Of a stretch of DNA of 64,000 nt, positions 1 to 10,285 are shown one piece after another; position 1 is the stretch's first letter, and each line of letters begins with the position of its first letter. Origin of the DNA: Immersiella caudata (taxonomy: Eukaryota; Ascomycota; Sordariomycetes; Sordariales; Lasiosphaeriaceae); contig JAULSU010000005.1 of NCBI GenBank assembly GCA_030512335.1, forward strand, positions 1,736,001 through 1,800,000. Reading direction: 5' to 3'. Below the pieces are notes generated by a model. That model did not search any database. It saw only the letters and a program-made list of their open reading frames with translations, and was not told where the DNA came from. Both the position numbers and the translations under genes were made by a program.

Positions 1-1
1 G

Positions 2-142
2 GTGTTACCTGGTGGTGCTGCTGCTGCTGGGGCGGAAGGGGGAAGAGGGACGGGGTTGTTTGGGAGAGAGAGGGGAAGGCTGGCTGGGGGGTATAGTCCT
101 TTGGATGATCCGAGAGGAGGGGGAGGAAGAGGTGCTGGGTAA
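2..142 (+). CDS. C-terminal fragment of an unknown protein (partial at window edge)
   Basis: A reading frame open from the window edge ends at a TAA at 140-142. It encodes a Gly/Ala/Arg-rich tail with a short run of alanines, then a segment ending in Tyr-Ser-Pro-Leu-Asp-Asp-Pro and a Gly-rich end. This low-complexity tail is typical of the disordered end of a fungal protein, but no domain is visible. The opposite strand is also open here, as a Pro/Ser-rich frame, so the strand assignment is an inference from the better-behaved composition and stop position. The gene body lies outside the window and the function cannot be called. Confidence 0.35.
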   Translation: MLPGGAAAAGAEGGRGTGLFGRERGRLAGGYSPLDDPRGGGGRGAG

Positions 143-695
143 CCCAAGAAGAGGCTGAGGGTTGATGGTGTCAAGATTGCTTATTAAGATCATATTGTTT
201 GGCGTTTGGGGGAATGGCTTGATGCTGGGATGTTGAGATATACTGGAGGAGGGGTATGTGGGAATACCACATCGTGAATGGCGATGGGTCAAGACACGGA
301 CGTGCTGGAGACACTTGGACGTGTTGCATCAGCAAGATATCGCAGGCACGTAGGGTGAGTGAGACTCTATTAGTAAAACGATGAAAGTGCTGGCTCGTAT
401 TGAAGAAGGTAAATGCGCCATGTGAATACAAAGAAAGGAGTATGTACGTCCCTTCCTTCCCAGAAAAACACACTTTTCTGTACGCCGCTGCCAACCAAGA
501 ATGATATTGCTCTCCCGCAAACCACCACCCCTTGCTTTTGACGACCCATCCCAGCTATTTCTGTTCCCATCGCACCATCCTGCGGGCCAACCAATCCCGC
601 AGTCCCTGAATGCAAAACGCCACAAAAAAAAACAGTTTTCCTCTCTGGCCCGATTCCGGATAGCTCGCACCGCTAGCCACGCCAAAGCGGAGACC
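143..695. other. Intergenic, between the edge gene and the DAHP synthase 3' end
   Basis: About 550 bp with only short shadow frames. It probably contains the two 3' untranslated regions of convergent genes. No RNA gene or repeat was seen. Confidence 0.5.
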
Positions 696-2076
696 CTAGT
701 CTTCCTCAAGCTGAGTCACCTGGTGGTCAGCGTCACCGTTCGTGGCACCGCCCAATAGCTTCCTGCGATCCCGGACCGCGGCAGCAAGGTCCTCGAGAAC
801 TGTGACAGTGGTCTCCCAGTCGATGCAAGCATCGGTGATGCTCACACCCTTCTTGAGAGCGGCTGGGCCCTCGGCGGGGACCTTCTGGTTGCCCTCGTTG
901 ATGTTAGACTCGATCATGACACCAATGATGGCAGTCTCGCCCTCGCGGAGCTGGTCAGCGACGACCTTGGCAACCTTGGGCTGGTTGCGGTGGTCCTTGT
1001 TCGAGTTTCCTGTCTGGGTCAGCTTGTTGAAGTGTTTAGGAAGGGTGAAGCATCTTACCATGGGAGCAGTCGACCATGATGGCCATCTTCTGCTTCTTCT
1101 TGATGAGGGTCTCCTTAGCCTCTTTGATGTGCTCCTTGTCGTAGTTTGGGCCCTTGGTGCCGCCCCTGAGAATCACGAAGCCGTGCTCATTACCCTTGGT
1201 GCGGGTGATGGCGGCCAAACCCTGCTTGGTGACTCCCATGAAGTGGTGCTTCGCGGCAGCGGAGCCGATGGCGTCAATGGCGACACCAAGGTTGCCGTCG
1301 GTGCCGTTCTTGAAGCCAACAGGGAAAGACAGACCAGAGGCGAGCTCACGGTGAAGCTGGCTCTCGGTGGTCCTCGCGCCGATGGCACCGACAGAGATGA
1401 AGTCGGCAAGGAACTGGGGGGAGATGGTGTCCAGCATCTCGCTGGCAATGGGCATCCCCGTGGAGGTCAGGTCATGGAAGAGCTGCCTGGACACGCGGAG
1501 ACCCTTGTTGATCTTGAACGTCTCGTCAATATCGGGGTCGTTGATGAGACCCTTCCAGCCAACGGTTGTGCGGGGCTTCTCAAGGTAGGCGCGCATAACG
1601 ACAACGAGGTCATCTGAGAGCTTGTCGGACAGGGCCTTGAGCCTGTGGGCATACTCGATCGCGGTCGCCGGGTCGTGGAGAGAACAGGGGCCGACAACGA
1701 CAAGCAGGCGGTCAGACCGGCCCATAATCACGCTGACGGCATCACGGCGGCCCTTAACCACTGTTTGAAGAGCAGCCTCGGTGATGGGGATCTCTGAGAT
1801 GAGGAGTGCTGGCGAGATGAGGGGGTCCTGTCCGAGGACTGACTCAAAAGTTAGCTCACTGTCCGCCTTGGGGATATGCTGTTGCTTGGGCTTCAATTTG
1901 AGGTGTTCATAGGTGCGGTCGCCAAGGTGCCTCAACAGGAAATCGGGATGGGCCAGGCGGCGCGGGCAAGCTCCCGCCACGTCAAGGGGAACACCAGGGG
2001 CGCTGAACAGGCGAAAGGAAGAAATCGTACCTCTCATGTCGTCAGCGACAAGGGGCGCCATGTCTAATCCGGGCAT
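696..2076 (-). CDS. 3-deoxy-D-arabino-heptulosonate 7-phosphate (DAHP) synthase, class I
   Basis: Condenses phosphoenolpyruvate with erythrose 4-phosphate, the first step of the shikimate pathway to Trp, Tyr and Phe; cytosolic. Two exons are seen: 2076-1059 and 1009-696, with a 49-bp intron 1058-1010 (GTAAG...CAG) that restores the conserved VDCSHGNSNKDH stretch. Other class I motifs seen are GPCSLHDP, RAYLEKPRTTVGWKGL, GARTTESQ and FKNGTDG. The predicted protein is 443 residues, somewhat longer than the roughly 370 residues usual for fungal enzymes, because the N-terminus before the conserved DPLISPALL segment is extended. The ATG at 2076 is taken because a TATA box lies upstream at 2331-2337; the open frame back to 2439 passes that TATA box and is unlikely to be translated. 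ATG 2061 is an equally good start in context, and a 5' intron within the extended N-terminus cannot be excluded. Fungi have two or three isozymes with different feedback inhibition; which one this is cannot be told here. Confidence 0.93.
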
Positions 2077-2330
2077 TTTCCAGCGCGGGACTAGGGAATT
2101 GTTGCTGGAGGGGGCTGAAACAACGTTGGACAATAAACGATATGTTCTTTTGGAGCAACCGTTCTGGGGGACCGGGGGGCGTTCGAGTGTGCTGAGCCAG
2201 GGAATACACTTTGGAGGGAAGTGCGGCGGCCAGGTGGCGGTACCAGATGTGAGTGTGAGTGGTGGGTGGAGTAGAGCCGGGATTGTGCAGACAAAGAATC
2301 TCGGGATCAACAAGGAGGAGGTTTGGCAGC

Positions 2331-2383
2331 TTTTATAAGGATGGGATGCTGAAGTTGTTGGAGGAAAGGGGAGAAGTGACTCA
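2331..2383 (-). promoter_or_regulatory. TATA box and Gcn4/CPC1-type site of the DAHP synthase gene
   Basis: On the minus strand a TATAAAA box lies at 2331-2337, about 255 bp upstream of the chosen ATG. A perfect palindromic TGACTCA core is at 2377-2383, roughly 40 bp further upstream. TGACTCA is the binding site of the bZIP activator of general amino-acid control (yeast Gcn4, Neurospora CPC1). Its position just upstream of the TATA box of an aromatic amino-acid gene fits cross-pathway control; binding itself is inferred. Confidence 0.6.
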
Positions 2384-5300
2384 GGAGAGGTACACATCCA
2401 GCAACCGAGGCGGGGACCACCCCTGAGTCTTGGGCACAAAAGCGGTGTCCAACGTCTCGATAACCCGAGGGTGTGTGGGTTGATGTGATTCGGTCAGGGA
2501 CGCGACCGCGCAGCTGCACTCAATTCCTTTCAGGAAATAAGGGCCGGAAAGGTACTCGATGCTCGCATGTTTTTCTTGCACACCATCACCCATTCGGTGC
2601 CTACTTTTCATGCATGTGGCCGAGGGCCGGATCCAATTGCACAACGCGTGTTTGCCTGTGCCGCCCATGCCACGGAGCGGAAGCCCCATATGATACTGCT
2701 GGACGGCGCATCATCGCCGTGGGAAGGTGGGGGAGGGGCACACCTCAGAATTTTCTGCCGTTTTCCAACCACATGTCGATACCTTTGCCCCTCATCTCTC
2801 ACCGCCTTCGTCACAGTGCCGGAATCCACCGTTGTCAACTGTTTTCGGCACCAGCCGCCCGCTATCAACGGCCGATGTGTTTTAACAAACCGCTCAATAT
2901 CCATTGGCAGTTGGGGATTGTGCTGCTAGCGACCGAACCACGCTGTGGAGCCAACGCGTGTGTCGAAAGACGAAATTTCCCGCGATCCCACAGCAGATGG
3001 GCACTGTGTACCACAGGCTGCGGTGTTCGGGATGCGGCCATGCAGGTCCCTGACTTGGACGACGTGCTCTCCTCCGATGCCTGGCTGCTTTGCACCAAAA
3101 AAAGAAGCCCGGGAATCGCGCCGGGCTATTTGCGGACACGGTCCAAATTGGTAGGGCTGGGAACTGTTGCTGATGCTGAGATGGTGGTGCGTGGTTCGCG
3201 TGGTGGCGCCGAAGCGTTCGGGCCTCACGGCACCATCGAGCCCACTTTCAGGCGCTCCAAAGACCCCTAGCTCCCGATGCACGGGACCTGGGGGCTCGGC
3301 TTCCGACCGAACACCACCCCAGATTGTTGAAGTTGCTATTTAACAGCCGGCGCCCGAAAATACAAGCGCGATCTTCCAGCTGATGGCCATAGAAGCACTT
3401 CCTATGGTTTTCCATTCAGGATAAATTGCATCGGATGAACACCTGGAGCGTTCTCTGGGGGAGCATTCTGCCTTGCCGTACGAACTGTTTGGTTTCATGC
3501 CAGAGCTGCGTCGGCGATCTAACCCGCTCGATCTCAGAGGGGAATTCTCCGGACGCGTTTTGACCTCAGTCAGCCGTCAACAGGCAGACTCCTCATGGTA
3601 GCATTGGAGTCTTGCCAAACGCTAGTTTGGTCATCGACATGCGAATTATTGGACTCTCGACATACTCACAATTCGGGAGTTCAGGCAGTCGACAACAGTT
3701 CGCTGGCCTGAATTCTGGGTGCCTGAGGAAAGAGGAGAAGACTTGCATCAAAATATCGATAGTTCCCAGTACAGCCTCGTTAGATGAGTAACCAACATCT
3801 AGCCTAAGGTTATGATTTGGCGGCACCACGCCTCGTGGGAGGCATTGCTGCGTGGCCCTGTCATCTCGATGTATGTTGGAAGAACCGGCTGCCAGAGGTC
3901 AGTGTCAAGAAAGGAAGCTCGTTTGTTGGCGCGCTTCGATCGAGGGCTCACCCACGTGGTTGTGCGGGAGCGATCTCAGTCTCCCGGAAACACTGTCAAA
4001 ACAGCCAGAATGGCTGGGTAAGGTCTGGAAGTGATCCTTCGAGAGACACACCTCGGCTCACTGGTGTCAAAGTGACTGAGTCAGCCGGCTCCAGGCCCAT
4101 CCTCCCCGCCTGCAATTTCTTGGCTGCTTCAACCACCAACATCGTTGCCAGGTTCGCTATACGGTCGATCCAGTCGGCATGAATCGTCCGCTGAGGATGA
4201 GCGTCTTGCACGGCAACTCTAGACTAGCCCTGGCCAAGTCCCACAGCTCGAGCTTGGTCTATTTCACCATCGCCAATAGATTTGTGCTCACCGTTGTCTG
4301 TATTTGACGGTGAAAAGGAGTTGCAGGCCGGGAGTTGCGAAGGGATGAGCTTGAGGGTTGATGATTGGCAATTCAGGACGCCGCGGTGCGTGTCCGGGAG
4401 TCGCGAGCTGGCCAACACAGGTGGGCTTCAGTCAATACTGCGGCCGATATAGCGATCGCTGGTGCCGATGCAAGACCCGGTGAGCCTCAAGGCTCTAGCC
4501 TCCTTGGAGGGCTCTTGAAGCAATTCTGAAACGGAGCTCCCTCGCCTGCCGAATGTGACTGCGGCCTGGCGAACAGCTTTCCAGCGATTCGGGTGCACTG
4601 ATCCACCCTTGCGGCTGCAGGCCGATCCGCCTTGCCTGAGGAGGACCCTGCGCACCCTGCGATTCCCAGCACCACAGGCCAGCAGCGACCCATCCCCAGG
4701 CTGTCACTTCTAGGCCAGCCGCACAGACGCCGAGTTTGGGGGGCGCTAAAGAGCCATCGGCGACCTCGACAGAAGCTGCTTCGACTTGTCTTCCATTCTC
4801 CTGTCGGGTTGTTCGAGTGACTTCTAGTTGTGTTCCCCGAGATCACTTTCTGTTTTATTTCCCCTCGCATTTACCTTTTAATTTTATTTGTTTGTGCATT
4901 GTCGTCTTTTTGCATCCACTGCTGCCTCGTCGCACCCTTGCATCTGACGTAGGTTCCTTCCTGGCTTGGCCGCGGAAGCTTCCCAACCACTCCTCCGATC
5001 GGTTTGCCCGCCTGCGCCCTCTCCTTGGAACCCCCTCACCGAGGCATCAGCTCTCATAATATTTTCCGACTAGTCTCCCCCGAGACTTGACAGCTCTCAC
5101 GCAGTCATATTTCTTTGCATCATATTTGCGCGTGGTTACTGCCGTCGGCAACGCTGCAGGAGTGCAGTGCAGGCAAGAAACAGCCGACAAAGGCGCCCGC
5201 AGCCGGGCCGTCAGCCGACTCCAGCCTCCGGTGTTCAGCCTCCTGCTCTGCGCATCCCACCGCCCCTCGATCCGACTGGCCCAATTGCGGAAGCCCCCCT

Positions 5301-5530
5301 TTCCTCTGCAGAGCAAAAGGAAAGGAGGAAAGAGGAGAGGGACGAGTCAATTGCAGATACTTTGGTTTTCAGGGAACCGATCGCCACTTGCTTCTCCCTC
5401 GACTGATTCGGTCACGCTCGGCAATTACTTAACAGCCTGCGATCCCCACTCTTTTGTTGCGCGACGACACTAGATTTCTGCCGGATGCCTGGACGGATAG
5501 TGCGCAATCGCTTGTTGGAATACAGTCAAG
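2384..5530. other. Long intergenic region with two divergent promoters
   Basis: About 3.1 kb without a convincing gene; all frames are short and mutually overlapping. The left part belongs to the DAHP synthase promoter. The right part, from about 4830 to 5530, is strongly CT-rich with T-runs, and looks like promoter and long 5' leader of the gene starting at 5531. No RNA gene, repeat or transposon relic was recognised. Confidence 0.5.
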
Positions 5531-6643
5531 ATGAACGCTCATGAGTGGCCGGAACCTCACCGGAAACGGTTTCGCGAGGACGACTACGCCGACATATCGG
5601 CGGGAGGCACTCTGGGATTCACTGAACACCGGAGTGTAAGTCGCTCTTCTTCCCCGCTAGCCGTTTGATAGTGCAGCCACTTTTTAAGAGGCTGTCCGGG
5701 CTTTTGCATGCTTCATTGCGCCCGAAACCATGTTGACTGACTCTATCCGCAGAAACGCCTGCAGTCATTACCACTGAGAACATCCCCGAATTCGAAGCGA
5801 TGGGCCGAGCCACCCAACTTTCCTCCTTCGAACCCATCCTTCGCGGCGCCTGCGGCCCCGAGGACTATCACACCCGGGGACTCTGACTCGGAGGACGTAG
5901 CAGCAATTCTACAGCAGCATGCATGGGCAGATGAGCCAGAACTCCTCTCACATAACCAGATGTCGATGATGCCGGAGATGGCTGATAGTGATATGGACAT
6001 GATGGACACCTCCGACCAGACACCAGCTCCGATGCAGGACCAAGGCCAACCACACCCGGATATCTTGCTGGGTGCCGCTGGCCGCATGCCGACACCCATC
6101 CACTGCAGCTTTGCAGTCCAAGTCCGCGGCGCTGGTGTCATGGATCACGAGAGCGTGCCTAGATCGCTTGACGGCCCAGCCGCAGCAGCACAGGTTATGG
6201 CAGACTGGAACATGGTGCAGAACCGCCGTCTACCTTCTCCGATAAGCGAAAGCGGAGGTGAGGATGGAAGTCTAGGGAGCCCACAGATGATTCTCGACTC
6301 CTCGGGACATTCGATGGGCCACCTCAGCCATCTCACTCATCAACACCCACTTCTATCGACTTTACCGGCACGCTCCAGCTCAGCCGCGGAGATGCGGCAG
6401 GGTATCAGCCCCGAACGAGAGGGCACGCCGGGAGCCGAAAGTCCTAATGGTAATGCCATGGATGTCGAGTCCCCAGCAACACCCTCGCCCAGGAAGGGCC
6501 ATGTACGGTCGAAACATACCGTCAACTCGTGGACAGCACTGCAGCCCGGCATGAAGCGGTCGTTCAGTATAGGGTACCGAGCAGACTGCGAAAAGTGCCG
6601 GATGAAGGTGCCGGGTCACTTCAACCACATCATCATATCTTAG
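5531..6643 (+). CDS. Conserved fungal protein of unknown function, 331 residues
   Basis: Two exons: 5531-5635 and 5753-6643, split by a 117-bp intron (GTAAGT...CGCAG, phase 0). The protein begins with a basic segment (HRKRF), followed by an acidic, Met/Asp-rich stretch and a long Ser/Pro-rich disordered middle with SPISES and SPRKGH motifs that could be phosphorylated. The C-terminal 40 residues are the most ordered part: SWTALQPGMKRSF, then YRADCEKCRMKVPGH with a single CxxC pair, ending FNHIIIS. A tail of the type RADCEKC...VPGH...H is, as far as I recall, shared by uncharacterised proteins of many filamentous fungi. A zinc knuckle or a redox pair is possible but unproven. The first ATG of the exon was used because the upstream sequence is CT-rich leader. 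It converges on the COX14-like gene. Confidence 0.75.
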
Positions 6644-7388
6644 GCAGATGCCCAAGGCCGACCACAACACAAAATCGAGCACAGCAAAGACCGCATCGAC
6701 AAGACCAAATGTAGCGTTTACACACTCGAGAACTTGGACTCCAAGTCCAAAGTCATACGCATGCCCACAACCAAGGCAACTATATCAACTGAGCCGAAAA
6801 AGCGCACAGTGTTGCCGTTCTTTCGCCCATCCTTTCAGAGGTGCCCCGTTGACCCGTCTATCTTTCGTTAAGGGAGTTTCTTTGCATTACAACATTTTAC
6901 TTTACAGCAGGGGAGCAGCAGTGAGCGTCTAGCAGCGAGCGAACTTGGTGTTATGGATGGTTATCCGCCCTTGGTTTTGAGGATTCAAAGCACATTATAG
7001 CATTTTTGCATTGTCTGGTAATGGAGTCAATGGGAGGAAGCGTCAGGGTCACTCCGTAATAGCTGAAATGACAATGCAGTATTATACCATGTCTGCCAGT
7101 TGTCGATACTGCGTGCTTGTATGCATGTCTGTAGACACCATAAATAAATTCATATAATACCTGATTCTAATGAAGATGTTGAGTGTTTGCACTTATATAG
7201 CAGTGCAACACATGCGCCCAGTTATGCACCTGTTCTACATACAATATGATACAGCCCTCCCCCTTTTTCCGCCTGCGGGGATGCAGGTAACGGAGAATGT
7301 ATTACACCTGAATGGCATACAACACTCAACCTCAACGACCGACTAGCCAAAGGAGTGTCAGGCTACAAGGCTGAGTCTCCGCATTCCA
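6644..7388. other. Intergenic between convergent genes (3' untranslated regions)
   Basis: About 745 bp, AT-richer than the coding DNA around it, holding the 3' regions of the genes on either side. No gene or RNA was seen. Confidence 0.6.
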
Positions 7389-8404
7389 TCACCACCACCC
7401 CTTCTTCTTGGGCTTCTCCTCCTCCAACCCAACCCTATCCAACGGCCCTCCTGTCCTTTGGTTCTCCTTCTCCTTCTCGAATGCCTCGTGCGCTTTCTCC
7501 CTAAGCAGCGCCTGCTTATTCTCCACTGCCCTGACCAAGTCGCTATCGCGAACCCCTGTCCCGTCGTCCTCCTCGCTGAGACTCTCGTAGCCTAACCTCC
7601 TCTGAGAAGAAGCTACATCATCACCCTCCTCGTTCTTCTTGAGCGACGAGGTCATCCACGCCCACAGCCCAGACTTCTTCTCCGCTTTGTCCCCCGCATT
7701 CCCCGCCGCAGGCGTTGACGCCGGCCACTTGACGGCCTCAGTTACCCGCTCCACACCTGAGTCAATCGGCTTTGGCGTGCCCAGGACGCTGGGGAGTTTG
7801 GTGAAGATGCTGCTGGGGGCGCCGCCGGCCGCGGCCTCGCGCTCGAGGGCTTCTTCGACGAGGGCGATTTGCTCCTCGGTAGCTTTGCCTGATAGGTAGG
7901 CGAGGCGGGCGGCTTCGAGGCTGTCTTGTTCCATGCGCTTTTGGGCTTCGATGAATTCGGCTTTGCGCTTTTTGTTGTAGGACATCATGTCGGCGGCTGT
8001 GTAGGCTGTTACGAGGAAGGCGACGCCTGGGAGGGAATTAGTGTTTGGTGGAGGGCAAGGAGATAAGGGATAAGGAGCGAAGTACCTGTGAACCCGATGA
8101 TGCCCATTACGACGACTTTATGAGCCGAGTCGAAGACTCGCCTGCCGCCAGCGATGACCTTGTCGACGGCGGAAGCTTGTGCTTGTGCTGCCCTGTGGGC
8201 CGCTCGTAACCGGGCTACCCTCTCCTCTGGTGTTTCGGTGAAGTTGGGGCCATTGCTGCCGGTACTGGCTATTCTGCTCGCCGGGACGGCGCTCTTGGTA
8301 GGCCGGGCGAGCCGAGGATCGAAGGGCTTGGAGCTGGCATGCGGTGTTGCTGCCGTGAAGCGCGTCGCATCCGAGACGCTGCGCGGGGTTGTGCTAGACT
8401 TCAT
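7389..8404 (-). CDS. COX14-like cytochrome c oxidase assembly protein, mitochondrial membrane
   Basis: Exons 8404-8086 and 8026-7389 joined by a 59-bp intron (8085-8027, phase 1) give 318 residues. The N-terminal 55 residues are Ser/Thr/Arg-rich and could act as a mitochondrial targeting region. Next come an amphipathic stretch, TPEERVARLRAAHRAAQ, and a single hydrophobic segment spanning the splice junction (KVVVMGIIGFTG then VAFLVTAYTAADMM). A charged helix rich in Lys/Glu follows (YNKKRKAEFIEAQ). This order matches the fungal COX14-type cytochrome oxidase assembly family; yeast Cox14 itself is much smaller and aligns only over the membrane segment. The C-terminal half is acidic and disordered and ends KKKGWW. 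Family assignment rests on motif memory without a search. It is divergent from the mL50 gene, which is also mitochondrial, with 388 bp between the two starts. Confidence 0.68.
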
Positions 8405-8792
8405 TGTGGGAATTGTCTCCTTTCCGCTGCCGGCCTTCGAGGTTCCAGTTCGCAGTAATCGGGCGTTGGGAGGTTAAGAGGGGCGGGTTGAGGGATTGTG
8501 GTCGCCTCGATCGAAGCTGTTCCCAGTCAACCTTCAGGAGCTCAGATCATCCAATGCAGCTGGCAGCAGAAAATTTTGACCCAATGAGGTCAATCCGTGT
8601 GAAGCCACAGTGTGGCGTCCGCACTTCGCTGAGCTCTAGTGGCCAATACCGACCCGCCCCGACAGGTGGTCGACTTCGGTGGGTCCAGGGTGTGCCAAAA
8701 TTTTGGGCTGGCTCCAGCGCGCCCGTTGCTGGCAGTTGTACCTCGCGAAAGGCGTCACGCAAGCCAGAACGATCGCCAATTGACCGCCCAAG
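8405..8792. promoter_or_regulatory. Shared divergent promoter of two mitochondrial-protein genes
   Basis: The 388 bp between the ATG of the COX14-like gene (minus) and the ATG of mL50 (plus) must hold both promoters. No TATA box is evident. The region is short enough for co-regulation to be plausible, but no specific binding site was recognised. Confidence 0.4.
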
Positions 8793-10002
8793 ATGCGCCG
8801 CTTGCAGAGGTTACGAGGCCCGGCCTCTTCTCTGCCGACATGCTCAGCCCCCTCAATCCGGACGTCCCCCGCGGCGGGCCTCCTCAAGGGTGAGCTTGTC
8901 GCTTCATCTTCTCAAGCACACAATCTCTCGGCGAGGCGGACACATCTTTGGCAAAGCAGCTTGTCGACCCAGCGCCGATGCCTTTCGACGTCTACCCCAC
9001 GACTTGAGAAGCAGACAGCCGTCGCTGAAGTACCTGAGTTCTTGGAGGAGGAGCTTGCTGAAGTCAACGAAGTTCAGACCGACCTCGTGTACCCAGCCGA
9101 AATTAAAGCCGTTCCGCGAGCCGACGATATTACCGACCCAACATACGTACCTGCCACCACAGCAGAAGGCCTCGAGCAAGTCGGCGGCTTGGATGGCTGG
9201 TGGGACCAGCCAGAACATTGGGGCCCGTCGAAGCAGTATGTTGGGTTTGGGGCCGCTGAGAAAGTGACGGACCCATCCGTGCTCGAGGTTCTCACGAAGC
9301 AGGCGATTGTGGAGGCTATTGTTATGCGGAGCTTCGTAAAGGATATCACAAAAGCGACGGCACTGATGGCGGATTTGGGTGCCGAGGATCAGGCTCGCCT
9401 AGCTGGCGTCGAGATTGTTGCTGGGCCGGATGGCACTGCGGTGCTCAAGGATGAGAAGGATATGGGTCGCATCCAGGGCCTTATCCGGAACGCGGGTGGT
9501 CGTGGCGATCCCGATGGGCACTACAGACCCTCCCCCGAGGAGGCAAAGTCCATGATCAAGTCGTGGGGCTCAAGCTGGAAGTCTGTTGAGTTGAAGGATC
9601 CATTCGTGAGGTTCTATGTGAGTTCTTCTTTGATGCTTCAGCGCTGCCTATCCAGGAGCTAACATGAGTACGCAGACGATCAAGCGAGTCCAAAAATTGA
9701 CGGGTCAAATTGTTCCAGACGGCAAGCTCGTAGGCGTGACTACCATCGGCGCCCTTATCGCTCGGGTCATCAAGCCGCCAAAGGCCAAGAAGCTGATTGA
9801 GGAAATCAAGACCAAGGGCGACCTGCTGGAGTTACCAAACGTGCACGTCTATCCCAGAAGACTTACACCGGTGGACAAGGAGAACATGGTAGGTCGCTGG
9901 AAGCTCATCGAAACCGAGCTGCAGAAGCGTGGCCTGCCAGTGCTGGGTACGGGCGGCCACAGGAAGGCGGTCGAGAAGAGCTGGATCAGGGGAGGCGTGT
10001 AA
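8793..10002 (+). CDS. mrpl50: Mitochondrial large-subunit ribosomal protein mL50
   Basis: Exons 8793-9617 and 9676-10002, separated by a 58-bp phase-0 intron (GTGAGT...CGCAG), encode 383 residues. The first 70 residues are rich in Arg and Ser with no acidic residue, as in a mitochondrial presequence. The C-terminal 110 residues carry the family signature: TIKRVQKLTGQ, KPPKAKKLIEEIK, LPNVHVYPRRLTPVDKE and GRWKLIETELQKRGLPVLG. This pattern is that of the Ribosomal_L50 family (mL50) of fungal mitoribosomes, a mitochondria-specific protein of the large subunit. The middle is acidic and contains WWDQPEHWGPSKQYVGFG. The intron falls between RFY and TIKRV, leaving the domain intact. An in-frame ATG does not occur earlier in a better context. 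It is divergent from the COX14-like gene. Confidence 0.85.
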
Positions 10003-10285
10003 TTCTGCTGAGCGAGGCAGTTTGGTGGGATTTGTATGCTATGTACGCGAAGTCCATGTTGGGCCATACTGTGTATCATGTATTATAGAGCAAAGCCTGG
10101 TGTTGATAATAGAGCATTTTGACTCCAGCGACGGAATGTTTTCACCCCTGAGAATCACACGCTCGCCGCGCCCAAAGGCAGCCAAAGAGGAGCAAACGTC
10201 AGTGCACGGACCACATGCGCAACTGCCTCTCTTCACACCCGAACCCGAAACCCTCCGTCCTCGGGCTCCAGCAAAACTAAGGAAA

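Noticed and set aside
742..1617. A 291-codon frame on the plus strand
   Set aside because: It is the antisense shadow of the DAHP synthase, whose conserved motifs fix the minus strand as coding.
2077..2439. N-terminal extension of the DAHP synthase frame
   Set aside because: It spans a TATA box at 2331-2337 and has the composition of leader sequence, so the first ATG is unlikely to be in the transcript.
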